Source of the DNA: Cloeon dipterum
Taxonomy: Eukaryota; Arthropoda; Insecta; Ephemeroptera; Baetidae
Direction of reading: 5' to 3'
DNA length: 64,000 nucleotides
NCBI RefSeq assembly: GCF_949628265.1
Contig: NC_088790.1
Location: 11,908,545-11,972,544 of the forward strand
This document shows positions 35,901-47,950 of this stretch, piece after piece. A model generated the notes under the pieces. The model saw only the letters and a program-made list of their open reading frames with translations. It was not told the origin of the DNA and searched no databases. The translations under genes were made by a program, and so were the position numbers. Position 1 is the first letter of the stretch; every line of letters begins with the position of its first letter.

Positions 35901-38900
35901 CAAGAAAACTAAGCAGCTGCCTCTTACAAGAAATAAAATAACAAAAAAAATAATGGAGCGGGATTTGTTTAAAACATATCGGCAGTAGTGGCTAGAAGGC
36001 ACTTTAATTTTACAATGAACTTTGAAGCTGAAATAATGAAAAATTACAAATTTCTCATCGATAATGAAAATAGCGGCTTCCCCAGTATTTATGTAAAAGT
36101 GAATTTGATACTTCTCAAACTCAATTAGTAACACAAACCATGACGAGAATCATCAATTTGTACAAAATAATTTCTTAAAAATACATTAAAACATATTTAT
36201 TTGAAAAGATACACTTCAAGAATTGAAAAATATTCCAAATAAATGCAACAAATTGTATTTTGTATTCATATTTTTAGCAATTATAATTAATACGTATTTC
36301 AGTGCACTAAATTTTCGGAGAGACATAAGACATAGAATATGACCTGATCAGCACGGACGTTGTCGACGGTGAAATTGAACCAGAGGCGGAGTCGCGGGTT
36401 ACAAGTGTCTGGCCGGATAAACAAGTCGTACTCAAACTCAGAAACAAGATCCACGCGGCCCAAATTGCCTGCAATCATATCGAGTTTCACTGAAAATGGA
36501 GACAACTGCAGAGCAAACAAACACACCAAATAATACATATTTCCTATTTGTTTCGAGTGTTTTACTCTTAAAGAACAAAAAATATAATTATGAATTAATT
36601 AACAATGTCGGATTTTGGTTTACCACAGTTACTGTAAAAATACGAAATAAAATTATTGCTCTGTAATTGAAAAATATTTTATGGACGTTAGCTCCAAATT
36701 ACGCTCGGTAATATTTATTAAATTCAGAATTTCTTTCGTAGGAAGGAAAATATTTTTTGGCTTTGAAGAAATAAATTAAATATAAATCTATCGAAGTGAT
36801 GGAAGTGATTAATTAGCCGTGAAAACTGAAATTCACCGGTTTCAAAGGAAGCATCGAAGCACAGGTGTCCACGTTTGGCTTTTCCAGAATGTCCGGCGGG
36901 TCTCATCACGATGCGGCTCACGTTGCCGAGGCCTCCCTCATTCTCGCTGTCGTCGCTGTCTGCGAAGATATGACAGAGAGAGTGAGTAATGAAATTGCTG
37001 TCTAAGGCCCAACAAACATGCTTTAACTTCTTTATCTCTACACATGACGAGATTAGGCGCAAAAATTCCCGCAAACTTAATTTGGACAGCATGCAGCGTC
37101 GAGTTTCACGCCTTGCCTTTTTCATACTTTCGACGCTGATGAAATTTTCAAACTGTTGAATCTCAAATAAAACTCGGGCGAGGTGTTTTCTTTTGCTCTG
37201 ATTGCGATTGTCGAGAGCGGTAATGAAAGGGCGGCGTTGATTCGATCTTGGTCAGCAGAGCGCAAGCTTCAATACTAAACAGCTCAAAGGCGGCAAATTG
37301 GGCAAAAGCCTTGAGTCAGCACGTGGAAAATCGAAATAGCGCTCGCGTGGAACAGAGAGAAAAATTCTCTTCAATTAGTATTTTTCACTTTCGACATTGC
37401 TTATTTATTGGACGACGATTCGCGGGAGCAGAAATATCGCAGCCTGAGGAGAAACCCTCGAGTACTTTTTTCCTGCGCGCCGCTCTCGTGTTTCCGGTGC
37501 TGAATACCAATTGAAAGGACCGATCGTCGGCAGCGCCGCATCGTGACCGGCAAGACTGATGCGATAAATGAGCAGACTAGGTGTACGCAGGGAGCTGAAA
37601 AGGGCCCGGCAAGAAAAAAAACTGCGGCGTCTTCCTCCACCACCACCACCAGCGGAAGAAGCAGCAGCAGCAGCCGAATTCCCTCGAGCGCACCTCGCAA
37701 GCTAACGAAGCGGCAGTCAAGGTGGAAAAAATGGACCGGTCCTAAACGTCCGAGAAAGCTAGGATTCTGTTTGGCTTGCGAAAAGTTAATGCCTTCAAGG
37801 GAGAAAGAATATTCGATCCGTCGTTCGCACTTGGAGCACAAGCATTTTTCATCGAACAACAAGAAACTGCTCCGCCCTACATTAGTGCTGCGCAGGTTGC
37901 ATAGTTCGAATTTGAGATTTGAATGAGTATGGACAGTGACTGATACTAGAGTAAACTCCATATTGATAATTAATCCTCAGTCTCCATTACCTCAACAAAT
38001 CAAATAGAAAACAATTTAGAAACCTTAAATGAATGATCAGAGTTTCTCCATCTCGTGTTTTTTTACCTTTGGCCTGTGTATAATTATCGTTAGCTCAGTG
38101 CTCTTTGAGCCTTTCTTGTGAAATGAAGGAGAAGTAATTTCGCCCCTGGGGAGGATCGTGCAAGACGCGTTTTTCCTCTATCTCTCCGCGTCCAGCCGTG
38201 TTTTTCCTTTTAAAAACAAGCCAGATTTGGCCTAACGACTAACGAGGGCGGTGTCGTTTCGGCCAGGCAGGCAGGCGGGCAGGAAAAGCAGCAGGGACAT
38301 ATCTAGCAGGCCGGACGGGCAAATCAAATCAGCGTCTAGCTCCTTTGAGCGCGCGCGTTAGTCTTTACCACGTTGCCGACGCCAAATAAACTTCAAAGGG
38401 TCTCTCTCTTTTAGACTTTCGCTGCACGTAGCTTGTTAGCTGCGCACTGCACACACGCCCGTGCTTGCGTATTCCGCGCGGCACACACGCGAGCGGCAAG
38501 ACGTCTGTTCCCTGCGCTGCCTGCCCCGATGAGCCAGCGAGCTGAGTCTAATTCGCTCTTTTGTTTCCCATTCAAATTGCATTTCTATTTGGGCGTTGTC
38601 AGCCAGGTCGTCTTTTTCTAATGAAAAGCTATGCGGGGCCCCAGCTAGCTGAGCTATACTACTGACATAACGAGTATTAGGAGCCTTGTTATACTGACAC
38701 CGCAACAAATAAATCAATTTCCCAACGGCACCTCCAAGCTGATTTCAACAGAGCAAGTTTTATGATAACTAAGTCTTGATGTATTAAATTTAAAAATTCA
38801 ATTTTAGACCTACATTTCATAAATTTTAAATTAAAAAGCTTAAATTAATAACAATTATTTACGTTATAACAAGTTAAGAGTTACAACAAGTAGGTTAATA

Positions 38901-41900
38901 ATATTTTAATTGGTAAATTATTACATTTGAACATATATTACAAAACTTAACATTTTTTTCTTATAATTTTTCAACTAAATCTATTATGCAAAGTTTGTTT
39001 TTAAGATTTTTAGATTTATAGCAAATTTTGGGATTTTAAAAATCAGTTTATAAATACGACTAGCAATAAAATGTGATTCAGTACAAATTTTATAAACAGT
39101 GAATGATGCCTTCATACCATGCGTTCAAGTAATTGAAGTAATTAATATAGTTCTAAATTTCTAAAGTTTTTCATTGTAAACATATTAACTGCTTGGTTCT
39201 GGTTGTTAGCATATTTTAACGATATTATTCGACGACATAATTCCCTTCAATTTTACATTATAATTAGGGAAATAAGAAATAATGCCATTCGATTAAATCG
39301 GATCAGAATTAAACTCTTGATGATAATATACCAAAAAATAGTGTGGAAAAATAGTCGAAGCATTAAAATCCTCATAGAAAGGGTTGCAAACAGCGTGTGA
39401 TCGATTTTTCAAATTATATTTATTATTGATAGTTTGAAAATTAGGACAACTTGAGGAAAATCAGAAACTGGAAGTAAACAGCAGATAATATTCAAATTTT
39501 TAATAAAGGAAAAGTAAAACTCAACAATTTTTTGTCCATTTCAGGACAGGAACTATCTGGGATAAGCTGAAATCTAAAAACGTACTTATGTACCAGGAGC
39601 AAGTTCGCTTTCATGTTTTTTGTTTTTTAAAAAAATTTGTACTTCTCAACGAAGTAAACTAAGTAAAAAATATTTGACTATGCCATTTAAAAAGGTAACA
39701 TGGAGATTATTTTAAAATCGAATTTCGAAGCTATTTTCCATCCAAATGATGATTTTTATAGACATTCTCCATTCAACGAAAGTTGGTCATTTTTCAATCC
39801 CAACGATATTGATTTTTTTCACTTCCGGTTGAATCTATGACTGTCCGGCTTGATTTTAATATTTTTTCATAGAGATAATTTATTCCAAATTGAACTTGCC
39901 ATTTGAAATATGGACGTGAAAAAGGTAAAATGGAATGAACTAGCGAGTAATTCTTTGTTCTTTTGTACTTCTTTCCATCCCGTTTTCTTACATCTATTTT
40001 GGCATGTTTCTTTTGCAAAGATTAAATTTATATTTTTACCTCAGCATACACCCGGACAATCTCATTTTTTTGTTTGTTAAAACTGGAGCCATCCTCTAAC
40101 TCTATTCAGAACTTTTCCACGATGTACCTTGCTTTTTTCTACCATTATGAGAAGAATATAAAAAGCAGGAGCAGAGCATGCAAAGTTGGGGGGCGGAATA
40201 TTTATCTGGAGGCGCGCGCACGCATTTTCTTGAGGCAGAAGCATGGCGGCTGCTTGCTCTATTCATCGCGAGTGCAGCAGTTTATCCTGGAAATTGCGGT
40301 CGTAAATCTCGAGAACGTGCTGCCAATTTCCATGCAAATCCACCTGGCTCTGCCTTTTGCCCGCCGCGCCCGCCACCGCCGCCGCAGTCAGGTGCACAAA
40401 AATTTCAATATTTCTCCGCGCGCACAATGCCACTTTCTATACTAATAAAAAGCGCCGTTCGTCTTTATTCATTTGCAACGTCGGCGCTCGTAAATGGCGC
40501 GCCGATAATGTTAGCCGCGCGCACGTGAAAATAACTTCTCGTAAGTCAAAATTGCCCGGCGAGGCTGTAAAAGAGGCATATTTTCAAATTGAAACCATTC
40601 TCGGAGGTAATTTATGCCAGATGAGGAAAAATCCACCGAGAATAGGTGTCATTTGTTCGCCTGAAGGTATTCAAAAGAGAGCGAAGCGGAGAATGGAGAA
40701 GATTGTAGACCAGACGCAAAACTAGGCACTGGCATCAAGAAAGTGCACGAGACTCCTAAAAAACGCAAGATATTCATGACCAAATCTGATTTTTTTTCTT
40801 AATACAGAATAAAAGAGTGCTATCATACCTGAAATTTTCGCAAAAGATTTTAATTTAAACTTTGAACTTTTATGATTAAGTTTTGATTAAAAGACAATGA
40901 ACTGCGGTTCGAAATAGCCACCACGGTACGAGAGTTTGTTATTTCATTTTTCCTCTCACAATCCTCAATTAATTGTCTTTCATTGACATCAAATTATATG
41001 AAACGGTGTTTCCTGATCATGAATAATTGTAATTTCTTGAATTATTTTAGTCTAAGCGGTGCCTCTTAACGGAACATAGCTCATACATTGAGCATTTTGT
41101 ACCATGTTGTTGCTGACTGCAGCCAAAGCAGAGGAGCCTATATCTTAATTGGATAAACCATCCCAAAAATTACATTTTAAAATTATTTCACCATTTCTAC
41201 TCAATAAAATTTCTAATATAATTTTTATATGCTTTAAATACTTTTGGTGGCCCAGATACATTATCATGCATGGCTACATCTATTTTCTTTAAATCCAAAA
41301 TGCATTTAGTTTGCACCAATCTAGAGTAATTAGCTATATGAAATTCCAGTTCCCTCTCTATTTCACACTGGGAAAATATTTGCTTGGCATCTAAATGATA
41401 GGACATTTGCTCTCCCCTACTCAGATTTCTGGCTTTAGAAGCCTCCCGAGACGACGCGACAGCATTTCGGGGGCCTCGAAAAGGGCCCCAGCCACACAGG
41501 AGGGGTGCAAAACTCTCCTTTTTTCGCCCCCCGAGTTTATCAAGCTGCTCTTCTTGAATTATCTCGCCTCGCGCCCCTTGCAAAATAAACAGAACTACTT
41601 TTTACGGCTGAGAGACGTCGGTGGGACGGAGAGAGAGAGACAGGTAGTTTATGAGTTTTGTTTATTAACGTTGTAATTTTTTCTCCTCGGCGGCACATTC
41701 CGGGACCGCACCCTTATCCGCAGAGGCAGCGGGGGCGGCGGCGGCTGTCGTCGCCCCTTAGCCGCTTGGGCCTCCGCTCCGTCTTCTCTTCCTTAAGAAA
41801 AAGCGCGTACGTGAGCTGCATCTTTACTGCCGCGCGCCCGCTATCTCTCTCTTTTAGCTCAACGCGCGCTTTCTTTCCATCCAGCGCAACCCGGTGGGAA

Positions 41901-44900
41901 GCAAGGGCAAAGGTGGGCCAGGGTTGGCGCCCTTTTCACCTGGGACACGTCGTAAATTGGGGCGTTAGGGGCACTTTGTCTGCCTGCACCTGCCACCTCA
42001 CAAATCTCCGGCCCATCCCATCCGACCAGTGTTTTCGCTCTTATTATAGCCGAATGCTACAAATTGCTACAGCAGAAATAAAGATAATGGATGGAAAGGG
42101 CCGGCACACGAGCGCAGGTGCCGCTGACATTCTTTCTTCCTTCTGCAAATCGTGTTTACGGCCTGCGCCATTTCGGAATAGCGCTGCTTTTAATTCACTT
42201 TTTGTCGCACTCGGCGTCAACATGTGCCACCGTCCAAATCGAGCCACTTTCGTTTTAGGAATCCATTTTATCGGCCATTTTGTTAGAAATACTGCCAATG
42301 GAATATCACGTAAGGGCAAAAAATGTTAGCTACATAAAAAACGACTTGCAGTGACATTATGTAAGCAAATTTTTATCTTTAGCCAGTTGTAATATTTTTA
42401 GAAGTTTCACAGGTTTCATTAGTTTGGATAATTATTTTTTCCAATGTACATTCTCTTAATATGTATAACAATATAGCTTTTGCTTTAAACTCAAAATATT
42501 AATTATATTAAGGGCTGTAAAATTGTTTAAGTACCTTGAATGCCAAAAATTCACGACCAATTAAAAACAATCAATCTAGACTAATTTTTACATTTATGAA
42601 CTTACAGATTTCCTCGGTTTTTACGTCTGCACGTTTCAACGACGTTTCAACAAGTATGTGCTACTGAAGCAGTGCTGAAGTAAAAAATTAGTTACAAAAA
42701 ATAATTATTTGCAACTAAATCTAAAAAAAATCATTTATCACTTAGTTTTTTTTTAATTGGCTTCCGCTAGTCAGGTCCAAGATGACATTGAAATGTTGGC
42801 AGCTGAGAGTTCTCTTTACTTTATTTACGAGTTTCGTAAGTGTATTTTTCTGATGTGTCACAATATTGTTGAAAACTTGATTCTTCATCAAATTTCTATT
42901 TGTTCATTTCAAAGCAGCTTACCCCAGCCGACACAATTCCTGCGCGTCACGCGAATCTTGCCATATACTGTAAAAATCATGGATAGGCTCGATAACACCG
43001 TGTTTGTCTGGGTTGAAAATTCTGACAAAACCATTTATTCTTATGCGTACTAAACCTTTAAATTCGAACGGTTGAATTTAGAAAATGGCTTTCTCGCCAC
43101 AGTAGATAGTTTTAGATGCTGCCTCAGATTTCAGTGAGTATAGGCAGTTTCAAATTATTTTAAAGTCCATATGAGTTGCACGAACGTCCCAGTTTTAATT
43201 TAAAAAATTGTCAACTGTCAGAAAACAATAAATTCCAATGTCTGTCATCGTGCACTTAGGTTTGCCTTAGAAATACCAAAAAATCAAGAATACGACGTTT
43301 TCCTTTCACCCGAAAAAATGGCTGACAGGTTTTTGTGTAACGACCGAAGCCTATTTTTTCTCATGCGAAATTTTTTGCCATTTTCAGCGGCATATTGTTC
43401 CCCAGTCTAGGGCGTGAAGCAGCGTCTGGCAGGGGGCTAAGTGGTGGAAGTTTGAATTATTTTGCTCCGATATTAAATCTGCCGCGGCGGCGTTGGCGGC
43501 GAGGGACTTGCAAATAGAAAAGTCGGGCGGCGCATTGTGTATGAATGATACGCACATTTAGTGTTTGTTGGCACACGTCTGGGATTGTCGCCGCCGCTTG
43601 CAGTGTCGGAGCGAGAGAGAGCGTTCGCGTCCTTTTGTTAAAAGTGCGGAAGATATTGCAGAGAATGCGCGGCGGTCGTAAATTCAAGTGCCACGCGAGA
43701 CGTCGTTTGCATCTGGCGCGCGCGCAATTTCTTCTCGCTCCCTCGGCATTGTCTGCAAAATTGAGAACCAACACCTTTCCAACTTGAAGCTTGAAAAGAG
43801 CCAGAGCGAGCGAGAGAAGAGGAACAAGTCGGGGGAGCAGAAAAGAAAAGCTGCTCTCTCTCCTAGCGCTCTCGCAGGTATAATTAATTCACAAATTTTA
43901 TCTTTTCGCAAACATCTCTCCTCTCGCGAAGTAATTTATATGCCCTCACTCTCGTTCGCGCGTTCTTAATTTAAAAATTCCCTGCTTTTGATGTGCCCTA
44001 ATTGTTCAGACGCTTTCCTACCTGCCCGCCGTGCACTGCATGAGCATCAAAGTTTGCTCTCCAGCGAAATCCTTTGAACCGACCGCTCAAAAGAAAGCAC
44101 ACCTGCCCTGTTGATGATTTTCTTATAAACGATATGCGTTTGTATCTAAAACAGCAGCTGATTAATTTTCCTAATTTTTCGAATTTCAACCAAAATTTCT
44201 CTCAGTTTATTTTCTTAATTAATAATTTAGTTGAAACATTTAACTTTGTTTTATTTTCTTCTAGGTTGAAAATAATTTTTAGATAAAAAATGTAACATAA
44301 AGATTAGGATAGAAAATTTTAACCAATTTTTATTTTGCGAAAATATGTGTGTAACTGGACAATGTGCCTCTCGAGAATGTTAAAAATTGACATGAAAATA
44401 TGATCTTGTGCGTTGATTATAGAATTAATTCAAAATAAAAACAAATTACAAGTTAAATCTAATGATGATTTATGCTCTTTTAGAGCTACATATCATTTAA
44501 TCATACCACACCATCAAATTAAAAATGCTGAAGTGGTGATCTTAGCTAAAATCGCTAAATTGCTTTAAACTAAAATTTCAAAGCCTAACTTGTCACAAAA
44601 ACAATATATGCCTGGAAAATATTGAAATATGCTGCAGTGATCATTAATTATTATTTGTATTGAAGTTGGCATACCACAATTTCTTCATCGTGAACTTATT
44701 ATTTAAATGAAGAGTACAGGAAAAATATTTTTTGTATGCGTCCTAAAAAACAAGCAGTGGTTGGTTTTGATTTGGAGATTTTCTGCTGCAAAAAGAAATG
44801 CTTCAGACTTCAGAACTCAGAACAAAGCTTGTTATTTTCCTATTTATTGCAGCAGCTGCTTTTTTTCTCCGCTCCATTCTCATTTGTGCCATCAAAGAAA

Positions 44901-47630
44901 GCACAATATCCTCCGCTGTCTCTTGTTCTATTAAGACGGAGGAGCGTTCTTTTATCTACGTCAGTTTAAAAGGCCTTGATTGGCCGCTGGAATGTCACTT
45001 CCATTTCACCACAAATAACGATTATTGCTACGAAAAAACACAGGCTTAGAGTCAGTGAGGCTGAACATATGAAGAAAGGAAATCTGAAAACTAAATATTG
45101 CATACAATGCAATATGTTAGTAGAAGTTTCCTATTTTCTATAAAATAATATTTAGAAACCTTTTTTTTACAAAAGTTTACTTTAGCTTGAAAACCTGTGG
45201 CGTAGACTGGTAAAAAACGATATGGCTTAAAAATTCATGGTGCGCTTTTGTCACGGAAAAGCAGTAAAAATAACTGAATTAACATTAAACGGATAAAGAT
45301 AGCACAACTTGCGTGAAAAAGGCTGCATTGTCACGAGCCGGAATTGAATGGTCGGCAGCGGCTCAATTTGAAATCAAGCTTTCGCACAAACAAACGCGTG
45401 CCGGTCCATTCCATTTATATTTAAATCTAGACGCTGGCAGGCGAAAAAAAATAAAAAATCTCGCGCTCTCGTCATGATGGTGCTGTGTGTGAGAGAGCGT
45501 GTGTTTGGAATAAAAATGGCCACGCACACACACACGAGCACAGCGCGACCATCAGATTTTCCCTTTTGAATTTTAATTCCTTCCACTCTGTGCGAAGCGC
45601 AGCGCGCGCGGATGGCTTTTTATGAATATATTAAATGTGATTAAGTTAATTATCAGGCGGAATAAGAGCTTCTCGGGCGTTACGGTCTGAATGCAAAGCA
45701 GCGGCCCCGCAGCAGCAGTCCCCGAGGGCCTCGCCTCATCAACCTATTCCCACCATTTTTGCTCTGCACCTCCATTTTTGTCATCCCACGCTCGTTAACG
45801 CAAACGCCCGAAATTCCCGGCAATTCGCATAGCAACTCTCTGTTTGAATTTTATTACCGAAATGAAATTAAAAGTTACACGCCTGCCTGACCGCGCGTGC
45901 GAGAGCTAATTAGAATTAGCAGAGTTGCCGCTTGTTACTGCGTCATGTGCATTTTTAAAATTCTATCTTTTGGGAGGATCATAACTTTAAATTAAACATG
46001 CTCTAATGGCTCTAATCAAACATCATATCGTGCTCAGATAAAAACAGCAGTTTTACATGTTTCAGGAGTATTGTATTTATCTTGGAAACTATCTACATTT
46101 TGTGATTGTATACAAAACATTGAGTTGAAAGTTTATTGTTTCAAGAATTTGCTGCTCTATTAGAGATCAAAATTTTCCTGTGCATATTAAACATTGCTAA
46201 TAATTGTGAATTCTAAATATTCCTTATTCAACCCAGATCAGGGATTAAGTAACTTTCCAACGACTTGTTCGAGTATCCATCCATGTGAAGTTTCCATATG
46301 TAAATTTTAAACAAATAATTATTCTGCATTTGCAATTTTATCTGCCAAATGAATGGTTCAAATCGACATAACCGCAAAACCCCCATACCGTTAAAGTCAT
46401 CTTGGCCTCTTTCAATTATAAGTGAGGAGTGCTCACCACCACTCTTTCATCACCATAATTCTAACTCCTTGATTATAAAGCAAATATTTTGGCATGCGAA
46501 ATTTTAGGCACTTTTGCACTGATTATGAAATGAAAAATTTACACTGCCTTCCTTCTAACAGGGGGTGATTATGGAGGGAAGATTGAATGACATAATTTAT
46601 TTTCTAGTTAATAAGTTAGAAGATTTTATTTTCTAGTTTTGAGTAAAGGTGTTTATTTTTAATTTAGCAGGGAAAGGGGAAGTGGGATTGGGTTGAGCAC
46701 TCTTTAAACCCTTCAGTGTATTAGGGGAGGTCAAGAGAAGTTTAATGCAGTGCATTTTCTGCTTTTCAGATAGTTACAGTATGAGATTTGAAGGTAAAAT
46801 TTTTTTAGAAAAATAAGAAATATTGTTTTCTAAGTTTGTAATGGATTTGTTCCTAAACAGAAACGCACGCATTTCTAAAATTTACTCATATAAGTTTACA
46901 ATTACGCTTAGGCACTCATGAGGGCTTTCAAAAGTTGCAAAAACGTCCAAAATTGTCAGAATATTACCTTAGGTCTAGGCTAGTAACTAAGACTGTGAAT
47001 TTTAGATGTTTTTTTGCAAAAATTTTTATATTTATGGTTTTGGGTCTATTTAGATGGCTTTATTTCATAACATTTTATTTAAAATGAATAACATATTTAT
47101 ATTTAAAACGTTCAAGATTAGCTGCTTTTTTGCTCCCAAAGCTCCCAAGAAATAAAAAATGACAAAATATGTCTCAAAATAGTATAACCGATTTTCACAT
47201 GTGCAAATAAAACAAATTTGATTTAGTTTTGTTGGCAATAATCATCTATAATTTAATTCCAACAAAAGCTTATTATAGTCACTAATCCATCCCTAAAATC
47301 TGCTTTCCTTACAAAATGGGGACAAATTTCATTATTAGGGTGCCCTTAACACTCTTCTTCACCCGTGCACTCTGCTCTTTTAAGGAAAGCACTTCAACAC
47401 CTGCAGAGGAAGTAACACGGCACGAATAGAAAACGCTTGAAAACGCGCCTGGTGCTTGAACAAATTCATCGCTAATCAATATCATTTTGAAGAGGGAGAA
47501 TCCATAAGTACTCTCCGGCATACACGCGTGGCAAGTGGTGCGAAAGGAAGCGAATTCGGACTTCACCTTGTTGCGGGCGTCGACAGAAGACGTTGGTCGG
47601 CTGCAGCGGGTCGATCGGCGAGTCATCCAT
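23908..47630 (-). CDS. AGBL4: Cytosolic carboxypeptidase 6 (AGBL4-like) M14 zinc peptidase
   Basis: Coding exons on the reverse strand: 47567-47630 (probable first), 36837-36959, 36344-36468, 34635-34729, 33798-34014, 32420-32549, 32083-32197, 25806-25917, 25354-25445, 25183-25293, 24997-25109 and 23908-24443. All junctions keep frame, giving about 610 residues (human CCP6 is about 500). The N-terminal beta-sandwich domain carries NLGRVDLVSEFEYDLFIRPD and FNFTVDNV. The M14 domain has zinc ligands His240 and Glu243 (IHPGES) and His338 (DMHAHS), substrate-site Asn299-Arg300 (GFDLNR) and catalytic Glu411 (CYTLEVS). CCP6 shortens polyglutamate side chains on tubulin and other proteins in the cytosol; that activity is inferred from family identity. 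The C-terminal 165 residues after LGRNVARTFYDYYRN are low-complexity and Pro/Ala/Arg-rich, unlike vertebrate tails. A lectin gene is nested in the intron at 25918-32082. The first exon rests on phase, Kozak context and donor only. Confidence 0.93.
25294..25353 (-). other. GC-AG intron in the carboxypeptidase gene
   Basis: This 60-base intron begins TACAG|gcaagc and ends tttcttcag on the reverse strand. The flanking exons join as DDVYRHERHV, which aligns without a gap to the family; the only nearby GT (gtgtac) would put the next exon out of frame. GC-AG introns are a minor class spliced by the ordinary spliceosome and often have otherwise strong donor matches, as here. Confidence 0.8.
26175..31070 (+). 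CDS. Secreted C-type lectin with long helical stalk, nested in the AGBL4-like gene
   Basis: Eight exons: 26175-26261, 27597-27818, 27878-27979, 29272-29367, 29427-29535, 30008-30063, 30125-30239 and 30802-31070. Phases agree, giving 351 residues. The start (ggcATGaaa) opens a clean signal peptide (MKPAALLLLVCFSSAYA). Residues 30-100 are acidic and Ala/Glu/Val-rich. Residues 100-190 are helical with heptad-like spacing (IADQVQERMEQRLKRIE), suggesting an oligomerising coiled coil. The C-terminal C-type lectin domain runs from about 202 (DFDCLGY) to 335, with WYGAKWFCKTHGMELVSFE, FHWRDG and RYFICEG. The usual calcium/sugar triplet EPN or QPD and the WND motif are missing, so classical calcium-dependent sugar binding is doubtful. 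The gene lies wholly in one intron of the opposite-strand carboxypeptidase gene. The second exon could instead start at 27558, also in frame. Confidence 0.85.
28280..28620. repeat. Degenerate interspersed repeat, copy 1
   Basis: This stretch shares ordered blocks with 46600-46930: AAACCCTTCAG, then a GGAGAGGTTGAGA-like block, TAATG and TTCTAAAATTT/TTTAAAATTTCA, and finally TAGGCACT with CTTTCAAAA-like sequence. Identity by eye is about 60-70% within the blocks. It lies in an intron of the nested lectin gene. The element type is unknown. Confidence 0.45.
31102..31107 (+). terminator. Poly(A) signal of the nested lectin gene
   Basis: AATAAA lies 31 bases after the lectin stop codon, so the nested transcript can end well before the host gene's next exon at 32083. 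Confidence 0.6.
31110..32082. other. Intron sequence downstream of the nested lectin gene
   Basis: Holds a GT-rich stretch (31166-31190), AT-rich sequence and no supported exon. It lies inside the 6.2-kb carboxypeptidase intron that contains the lectin gene. Confidence 0.5.
32951..33166. repeat. Foldback (inverted) repeat in a carboxypeptidase intron
   Basis: The 30 bases at 32951-32980 and the reverse complement of 33137-33166 match at 28 of 30 positions, sharing CACCGTTGGAAC and AAGATCTGC. The arms are 156 bases apart. The spacer has no open frame. It resembles a foldback or miniature inverted-repeat element, or an RNA hairpin formed in the unspliced transcript. Confidence 0.75.
37504..37926 (+). 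pseudogene. Zinc-finger-like open frame without a start codon
   Basis: The frame is open for 140 codons between TGA (37501) and TGA (37924), with no ATG before its last third. The first half is Thr/Ser-rich and basic. The second half has CLAC, then KEYSIRRSHLEHKH, giving a C-x2-C-x16-H-x3-H-like array preceded by two Trp residues (SRWKKWTG). KEY-x-hydrophobic-RR-H and H-x-K-H patterns are familiar from BED/C2H2 fingers at the N-termini of hAT-transposase-derived proteins such as the GTF2IRD2 and ZBED groups. It could be a decayed transposase or domesticated-gene fragment, or a spliced exon of a short unknown gene on the strand opposite the host intron. Not certain. Confidence 0.35.
42757..43053 (+). 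other. Unidentified open frame, possibly coding
   Basis: Two protein-like stretches lie in one frame: VQDDIEMLAAESSLYFIYEF before a gtaagt donor (about 42838), and a second ending in MDRLDNTVFVWVENSDKTIY and a stop at 43051. The sequence has a more natural composition than nearby chance frames, but no family is recognised, and splicing at the visible donor does not preserve the second frame. It may be a decayed gene copy. Confidence 0.2.
46600..46930. repeat. Degenerate interspersed repeat, copy 2
   Basis: Second copy of the repeat seen at 28280-28620, in the same orientation, inside the first intron of the carboxypeptidase gene. No open frame or terminal repeat is visible, so it may be an old non-autonomous element. 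Confidence 0.45.
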
Positions 47631-47950
47631 GGCGTACGTCGCAGAGAAGGTGGCTCACGAAGCGCCGAGTCCGCCCGACTGACTTTCAGTCCAACACGGT
47701 GTGTGCCCATACGTGAGTGTGTTACCCGGGCAGCCGGGCTAACAATCGGTCGGTCAGCCACCGATTCCGTTCCGTGTTCCGTGCAGAAAGAACTCCTGCG
47801 GCGGCCGCCGGCAGGCAACCCGCGCGACGCGGCCGTCCGACGCGTTGCATGCCCACCAGAAACGAATTCGGCCGTGAGAACGAGTCGAAATACTGCCTCC
47901 AAACTTGGGAGCTGAGTTCAAATGAAATGCTGAGACAGGCATTTTCATGC
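47631..47950 (-). promoter_or_regulatory. CpG-rich 5' flank of the carboxypeptidase gene
   Basis: From 47.5 to 47.9 kb the DNA is strongly GC- and CpG-rich amid AT-rich surroundings, as at the PAQR3 promoter. The probable first coding exon (ATG at 47630, context acgccATGG) lies within it, so this is the likely leader and promoter on the reverse strand. No TATA box was seen. Open frames across it on both strands are attributed to base composition. Confidence 0.45.

Larger units (their letters stand above)
36960..47566 (-). other. First intron of the carboxypeptidase gene (10.6 kb) and its islands
   Basis: Alternates AT-rich stretches with GC-rich, pyrimidine-rich islands at about 37.5-37.8, 38.1-38.6, 40.15-40.55, 41.4-42.2, 43.4-43.95 and 45.3-45.9 kb. 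The islands carry overlapping open frames on both strands but, apart from the zinc-finger-like segment listed separately, no recognisable protein. Large conserved first introns often hold enhancers, and the islands are candidates. Confidence 0.45.

Noticed and set aside
36724..37125. Reverse-strand open frame that would extend the carboxypeptidase exon upstream to an ATG at 37125
   Set aside because: A strong pyrimidine-rich acceptor (tcttcgcag) lies exactly at the start of the conserved exon, and the upstream residues do not resemble the family. Kept as an alternative to the exon at 47.6 kb.
37401..37961. Reverse-strand open frame of 186 codons
   Set aside because: Leu/Val-rich complement of the Ser/Thr and zinc-finger-like plus-strand frame; no motif of its own.
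41658..42329. Plus-strand open frame of 223 codons
   Set aside because: It has no ATG at its start, low-complexity Arg/Ser composition and no recognisable domain; it follows from the GC-rich island.
47309..47915. Long open frames on both strands (up to 197 codons)
   Set aside because: Base composition of a CpG island explains them; only the 64-base reverse-strand exon fits the carboxypeptidase by phase and start context.
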